A stretch of DNA of 53,302 nucleotides from NCBI RefSeq assembly GCF_003226565.1, contig NZ_QKOE01000024.1:1-53302 (forward strand), written 5' to 3'. Source of the DNA: Parazoarcus communis SWub3 = DSM 12120. Its GTDB lineage: Bacteria > Pseudomonadota > Gammaproteobacteria > Burkholderiales > Rhodocyclaceae. A program made the position numbers and the translations under genes. The notes beneath the pieces were generated by a model that worked only from the letters and a program-made list of their open reading frames with translations, had not been told where the DNA came from and made no database searches. Of this stretch, positions 49,465 through 53,302 are shown one piece after another. Each line of letters starts with the position of its first letter. Position 1 is the first letter of the stretch.

Positions 49465-51672
49465 ATGCAGGGAGCGCATCAGGACACTGTTGCCGATCCG
49501 GAAGAGCACGTAGACACACCAGCCGCGCTGTGGCTCCTGGCGAGTCTGGCCGGACTCTATCGCCAGCCGTTCGATGCCGAGCTGGTGATCAAGCGTTTTC
49601 CGCCGCCGATCGATCTGCCCACGCTGATCGAGGCTTTGGGCGCGCTCGGCCTCAAGGCCGGGTTGGCGCACTGGCCCGACGCGGGGCTGTCGGCCTTGCC
49701 GCTGCCCGCCGTGGCGCTGCTGGCTGTTCCGGCTTTAGAAGCCTCTCAGACCTCTGCCGAACCGGCAAGCACCGTTTCACCCCAGCATCCATCCCGCACC
49801 ACACTTACCCCGGCGCTGATCGTCCAGCACGGCGACGACACCCTGGCCTGGGTCAAGCCCGGTCAGTCGGCGCCGGAAACCGTGGCGCTCGACGCCGCCC
49901 GCGCCCAGGCCGCGCCGGTGCTGCTGCTGGTGGCGCAGGCCGACCCTCCGGTGTCGGAGTCCGTCAGCCGCGTCGAATCGCCCGAGTCCCAGAAAAAGCC
50001 CTTCGGTTTTTCCTGGTTCGTGCCCGAGCTGCTGCGCCACAAGCGCATCTGGCGCGACGTGCTCTTGGCCAGCCTTGCCATCCAGTTGGTCGGCCTGGCC
50101 ACGCCGCTTTTTACCCAGGTCATCATCGACAAGGTCATCGCCCACCATTCGGAAAGCACCCTCATCGTGCTGGGCGTGGCGCTGGTGGTGTTCATGCTCT
50201 TTACCAGCGGCATGAGCTGGCTGCGCCAGTATCTTGTGCTGCATACCGGCAGCCGCATCGATGCCGTGCTGGGCGAGAAGGTGCTCAAGCACCTGTTGCA
50301 CCTGCCGTTACCGTACTTCGAGGCGCGGCCCACCGGCACCCTGGTGGCCCGCCTGCACGGGGTGGAGCAGTTGCGCGAGTTCGTTTCCGGCGCGGCGGTG
50401 ACGCTCGTGCTTGATCTGCCATTCCTGTTCATCTTCCTCGGGGTCATGTTCGCCTACAGCTGGCAGCTCACGCTGATCGTGCTGGGCATCCTCGCGCTCA
50501 TCGTGCTCGCCAGCCTGATCATGGTGCCCATCTTCCGCGCGCGGCTGGACAAACAGTTCCTGCTTGGCGCGCGTAATCAGGCCTTCCTCACCGAATACCT
50601 GGCGGGCATGGCCACGGTGAAGTCCCTGCAACTGGAGCCGGATGTCGGCAAGCGCTACGGCACCTATCTGGCGCAATACCTCTCGGCAGGTTTTGCGACG
50701 CGGCAGGTCAGCAACACCTATCAGGTGGTCGCCTCCGGTCTGGAGCAGGTGATGACGCTCGCCATCCTCATCGTGGGGGCGTGGCTGGTGATGCAGCCCG
50801 AAGCGGGCATGACGGTGGGCATGCTGGTGGCCTTCCAAATGTTCGCCAGCCGCATGAGCCAACCGCTGCTGCGCCTGGTCGGGCTGTGGCAGGAATTCCA
50901 GCAGGCCAGCATTTCCGTCAAGCGATTGGGCGACATCCTGGACATGCCGCAAGAGCCTTTCACGCTCACCCCGCAACGCGCCGCGGGTGGCGAAGGCCGC
51001 ATCGACATCCGCGACGTGGGTTTTCGTTACTCGGAGCAACACCCCTGGCTCTACCGCAACCTGAGTCTGACCATCCCCACCGGCAAGCTCACCGTGCTAA
51101 TGGGCCCCAGCGGCTGTGGCAAGAGCACGCTGGCCAAGCTGATGCAGGGCTTTTACTGGCCGCAGGAAGGGCAGATCACGCTGGACGGGCGAGATATCCG
51201 CCAACTGGCTGCCAACGAACTCAGGGCGACTTTTGGTGTGGTGCCGCAGGAGACCGTGCTGTTCTCCGGCACGGTGTACGACAACCTGATCATGGCTCAT
51301 CCGCACGCGAGTTTCGAGGATGTGATCGCCGCCTGCAAGGCCGCGGAAATCCACGATGTGATCGAGAAACTCCCCCAGGGTTACCAGACCGAAATCGGCG
51401 AGCGCGGTACCGGGCTATCGGGCGGGCAGCGGCAGCGCATTGCGATTGCCCGGGCGCTGCTCAAGTGCCCCAAGGTGCTGATCTTCGACGAGGCGATTTC
51501 CAATCTGGATCAACAGACCGCAGAGCATTTTGCACAGACCATCAACCGGCTCAAAGGCAAGGTAACGATGATCTTCATCACGCATCAAGTGCCCAAGGGC
51601 TTGCAAGTGGATGAGGTGGTGAATATGGGGCAGCATGCCATGCATATGAGTTTGGTGAAGGAGGAAATATGA
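49465..51672 (+). CDS. Type I secretion system ABC exporter (HlyB/LapB-like permease-ATPase)
   Basis: The 735-aa protein combines an N-terminal C39-like domain (about 10-85), whose protease Cys position is Ala/Leu (TPAALWLLASLAGL), so it is non-proteolytic as in HlyB. A variable Ser/Pro-rich linker leads into six membrane helices from about 195 to 460. The ATPase has Walker A GPSGCGKST near 547-555, LSGGQRQRIAIARALL and Walker B LIFDEAISNLD. It should energise export of an unfolded C-terminal-signal substrate. No HlyD or TolC gene is visible in the window. It overlaps the next gene by 4 nt. Confidence 0.92.
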   Translation: MQGAHQDTVADPEEHVDTPAALWLLASLAGLYRQPFDAELVIKRFPPPIDLPTLIEALGALGLKAGLAHWPDAGLSALPLPAVALLAVPALEASQTSAEPASTVSPQHPSRTTLTPALIVQHGDDTLAWVKPGQSAPETVALDAARAQAAPVLLLVAQADPPVSESVSRVESPESQKKPFGFSWFVPELLRHKRIWRDVLLASLAIQLVGLATPLFTQVIIDKVIAHHSESTLIVLGVALVVFMLFTSGMSWLRQYLVLHTGSRIDAVLGEKVLKHLLHLPLPYFEARPTGTLVARLHGVEQLREFVSGAAVTLVLDLPFLFIFLGVMFAYSWQLTLIVLGILALIVLASLIMVPIFRARLDKQFLLGARNQAFLTEYLAGMATVKSLQLEPDVGKRYGTYLAQYLSAGFATRQVSNTYQVVASGLEQVMTLAILIVGAWLVMQPEAGMTVGMLVAFQMFASRMSQPLLRLVGLWQEFQQASISVKRLGDILDMPQEPFTLTPQRAAGGEGRIDIRDVGFRYSEQHPWLYRNLSLTIPTGKLTVLMGPSGCGKSTLAKLMQGFYWPQEGQITLDGRDIRQLAANELRATFGVVPQETVLFSGTVYDNLIMAHPHASFEDVIAACKAAEIHDVIEKLPQGYQTEIGERGTGLSGGQRQRIAIARALLKCPKVLIFDEAISNLDQQTAEHFAQTINRLKGKVTMIFITHQVPKGLQVDEVVNMGQHAMHMSLVKEEI

Positions 51673-52565
51673 GCAGCGAAAACAAATACAGCAATCGTTC
51701 GCGGGCATGGCGCTGGATAGCTTATTTATTGATAGGGCTGTCAATAGCAAGCGGTTATGTCTTCTGGAAATTCCAGTCGACAAAAAATCAATTATTTGGC
51801 TTTCAGCCGCCAGAAATGGCCCTGGCGCAATACACCCCGAAAGATGTTATTGGCGACCTTGGCGGAATGAAAGTTCGCATTCCCCGGCACTACGCTGAAT
51901 ATGTGGAATACGACGGCGATCCGGGATTTGGTGAGAAGAGCAAAGGGCCTGCTCCTGAACGCACATTCGAATCGAGGTTGCGTAGCTTCGGAATCGATGT
52001 GCGTTTCCCGGATATGAAAGGCCTAGAAAATCAAGCAACGAGGGATGAATACAGATCCTACGATCTCAACCCAGAGAATCCGTGGATTAGCATCGGAATT
52101 AACGCAGGTGAGATTTATCCTGGACTAGGGGCTAAGGCCCGTGAAGGGCGCGCAAAAAAACTTTGGGAGCGCAGCGAGTACTGGTGGAATAACTATGAGC
52201 GCTTGCCAAGTGACATTTATGGATTAGAAGCCTATGTACCAAGCGGCACCGACCCCAAAACCGGAAAATCAGCGCGCGAAAGTGATTCCACCTACGACAT
52301 CTATATCCATAGAGACACATCAGGCCATGTTGATACCTATATTCAATGCGGCAGAACGTCCGTGCCGGGAGGCATTTCAAGATGCGCTCTTGAGTTCGGT
52401 CTTGAGCCCAAAGCCGAAGTGGCGGTCACCGTGCGCTTCTACCCCAAACTCCTGAAAGAGTGGCGAACCATCAAGGAGTCCGTCACTGGTTTGTTTCTGA
52501 GTTTTGAAGCCAAGGAAACATCTATGACCAACGCTGACAGATCACCTCATTTGTCGGTCAAGTAA
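51669..52565 (+). CDS. Hypothetical single-TM protein in the type I secretion cassette
   Basis: The 298-aa protein starts within the exporter stop (ATGA). Residues 1-14 are polar, about 15-33 form one membrane helix (WIAYLLIGLSIASGYVFW), and the rest is a soluble domain rich in Trp/Tyr (VRIPRHYAEYVEYDGDPGFG, WISIGINAGEIYPGLG, SEYWWNNYERLPSDIYGLEAYVPSG). By the positive-inside rule the domain is probably periplasmic. It is not HlyD: coiled-coil and beta-barrel domains are missing. It could be an immunity or accessory protein for the secreted product. Base composition is lower in GC than upstream genes, suggesting foreign origin. Confidence 0.75.
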   Translation: MSSENKYSNRSRAWRWIAYLLIGLSIASGYVFWKFQSTKNQLFGFQPPEMALAQYTPKDVIGDLGGMKVRIPRHYAEYVEYDGDPGFGEKSKGPAPERTFESRLRSFGIDVRFPDMKGLENQATRDEYRSYDLNPENPWISIGINAGEIYPGLGAKAREGRAKKLWERSEYWWNNYERLPSDIYGLEAYVPSGTDPKTGKSARESDSTYDIYIHRDTSGHVDTYIQCGRTSVPGGISRCALEFGLEPKAEVAVTVRFYPKLLKEWRTIKESVTGLFLSFEAKETSMTNADRSPHLSVK

Positions 52566-52597
52566 ATTTTATTGATTTTTTTCAAGGGGATTATTTC

Positions 52598-52951
52598 GTG
52601 CCAAACGCTATTACCACAGCACAACTACAGCAATACAGACAGGCCATCGAAAACGGGGGAGCCAGTGCGGCCGCGCAGGTGTACGCCGAACTCTACGCCC
52701 AAGGTTATAACTATGCAGGCTGGGCTGAAGGTGTTGCCAGGGGCAATAGCATCACCGGTCTTTCTGCACTCGATTTCTTGAAAGACTCATATTTTGCAGC
52801 CACATGCAAAAAGCTTTCAGACGCCCAGATCGACAAGATTCGTGCGGACATGGCGAAACGCACTCTGGACGAGTACATCAAAATTGCGGAAAACTCCCCC
52901 AACGGTAAACTTGAGCGCGATTTGACCTACAAAGAAACCAAGGATGTTCAC
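52598..52951 (+). pseudogene. N-terminal fragment of a putative type I-secreted protein, interrupted by IS
   Basis: From GTG 52598 (AAGGGG 9 nt upstream) the frame reads VPNAITTAQLQQYRQAIEN, AAAQVYAELYAQGYNYAGWA, GNSITGLSALDFLKDSY. It goes on to KKLSDAQIDKIRADMAKRTLDEYIKIAENSP and RDLTYKETKDVH. This opening (Gln-Tyr-Arg, GYNYAGWA, GNSITGxxAL) is like N-termini of large RTX/VCBS-type secreted proteins that sit behind HlyB genes. At 52952 an insertion sequence begins, and the frame then runs into IS sequence to a stop at 53014. The C-terminal secretion signal is therefore separated; the rest should lie beyond the element. Confidence 0.7.
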
Positions 52952-53302
52952 CAGGGCAATCGCACCTTCATGTCATCACCCCGAGCAGTTCTGCGCGAAA
53001 TTTGTCCGACGTAGCGGCCAGCATGCGCTTGGTCTTTATGCTGCCCTTGCGTGATGTGTTCAATCGGAAGAGGTTCATCACGATGTGGCGGACGATGGCG
53101 AAGTTGTTGGCAGCGAAGCCGGTACGGACGGTGGATTGGTCTTCGTTGAACTGGACGTCCAGGCACCAGTGAAGGCGGTTCTCTACTTCCCAGTGACTGC
53201 GAACGGCGCGCGCGATGCGCGCGGCGTCGGCCGGCAGGGAGCTGATGTAGTAGCGGCGCTCGCGGGTACGCTTGCCCGCGGCGATGCGCTCGCGCTCGAC
53301 GA
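52952..53302 (-). mobile_element. ISAs1-family insertion sequence, partial at window edge
   Basis: The element begins at CAGGGCAATCGCACC, fitting the CAGGG ends of ISAs1-family elements, and its transposase gene runs leftwards to a stop just inside that end. The other end and the target duplication are outside the window. Confidence 0.75.
52968..53302 (-). CDS. ISAs1-family transposase, C-terminal part
   Basis: About 110 residues are visible at the right edge, read from the minus strand: ERERIAAGKRTRERRYYISS, RSHWEVENRLHWCLDVQFNEDQ, NFAIVRHIVMNLFRL, ending GVMT. The RSHWxxENxLHWxLDVxFxED motif is the hallmark of ISAs1/DUF4338-like DDE transposases; the E of WEVEN/LHW is the catalytic Glu. 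The N-terminal part with the two Asp residues lies beyond the edge. Confidence 0.9.
   Translation of the reverse strand, partial: VERERIAAGKRTRERRYYISSLPADAARIARAVRSHWEVENRLHWCLDVQFNEDQSTVRTGFAANNFAIVRHIVMNLFRLNTSRKGSIKTKRMLAATSDKFRAELLGVMT

Noticed and set aside
49186-49671. 161-codon minus-strand frame across the exporter promoter and start
   Set aside because: It overlaps the exporter start, crosses an AT-rich promoter-like region and has an atypical composition.

Overview
The window looks like chromosomal DNA of a GC-rich betaproteobacterium, most likely a Rhodocyclales relative (Azoarcus/Thauera/Zoogloea-like). This is inferred from the gene repertoire (gentisate-type aromatic catabolism, TRAP and Liv-type transporters, YaeQ, SlyX, RlhA, SrkA next to a DEAD-box helicase) and protein style. 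No 16S gene, tRNA, CRISPR array or replication origin was seen.

Layout. (1) 1-5461, minus strand: a type VI secretion 'vgrG island': VgrG, two small unrecognised proteins, a PAAR-like/lipase effector, and an ankyrin-repeat lipoprotein that overlaps the effector gene and is probably its immunity protein (cut by the window edge). (2) 5.5-6.1 kb: a decayed AraC-type regulator and a transposon-derived relic. (3) 6.1-22.2 kb: a large aromatic-compound locus. It holds an SDR alcohol dehydrogenase, an aldehyde dehydrogenase, a five-gene Liv-type ABC importer, a divergent AraC regulator, a three-gene TRAP importer, and a complete 3-hydroxybenzoate-to-gentisate ring-cleavage set (3-hydroxybenzoate 6-hydroxylase, gentisate 1,2-dioxygenase, glutathione-type maleylpyruvate isomerase, fumarylpyruvate hydrolase) with a divergent LysR regulator. 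Together they could take up an aromatic alcohol, aldehyde or acid and convert it to fumarate and pyruvate. (4) 22.3-30.2 kb: a DUF2238 membrane protein, an ACP phosphodiesterase, a spermidine synthase, then two closely related TonB-dependent receptors flanking a GH19/lysozyme-like protein. (5) 30.3-48 kb: mostly housekeeping genes: FAD dehydrogenase, RlmJ, MazG-like pyrophosphohydrolase, Pit phosphate permease, a divergent FolE, FabI, YaeQ, SrkA kinase, DEAD-box helicase, cold-shock protein, RbgA-like GTPase, SlyX and RlhA, with a few uncharacterised proteins. (6) 48-53.3 kb: accessory DNA: wreckage of an AbiE-type toxin-antitoxin pair joined by a 171-bp MITE-like element, a GC-rich 8-bp tandem repeat, a frame-broken gene, and a type I secretion cassette (HlyB-like ABC exporter, an unknown single-TM protein, and a putative secreted substrate cut off by an ISAs1-family insertion sequence that runs out of the window).

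The most novel-looking parts are the vgrG island with its unassigned small genes, the type I secretion cassette with its interrupted substrate, the MITE-like element with a relative near the first island, and the combination of alcohol/aldehyde dehydrogenases and two importer classes with one gentisate pathway. Family names rest on reading motifs by eye; no database search was run.
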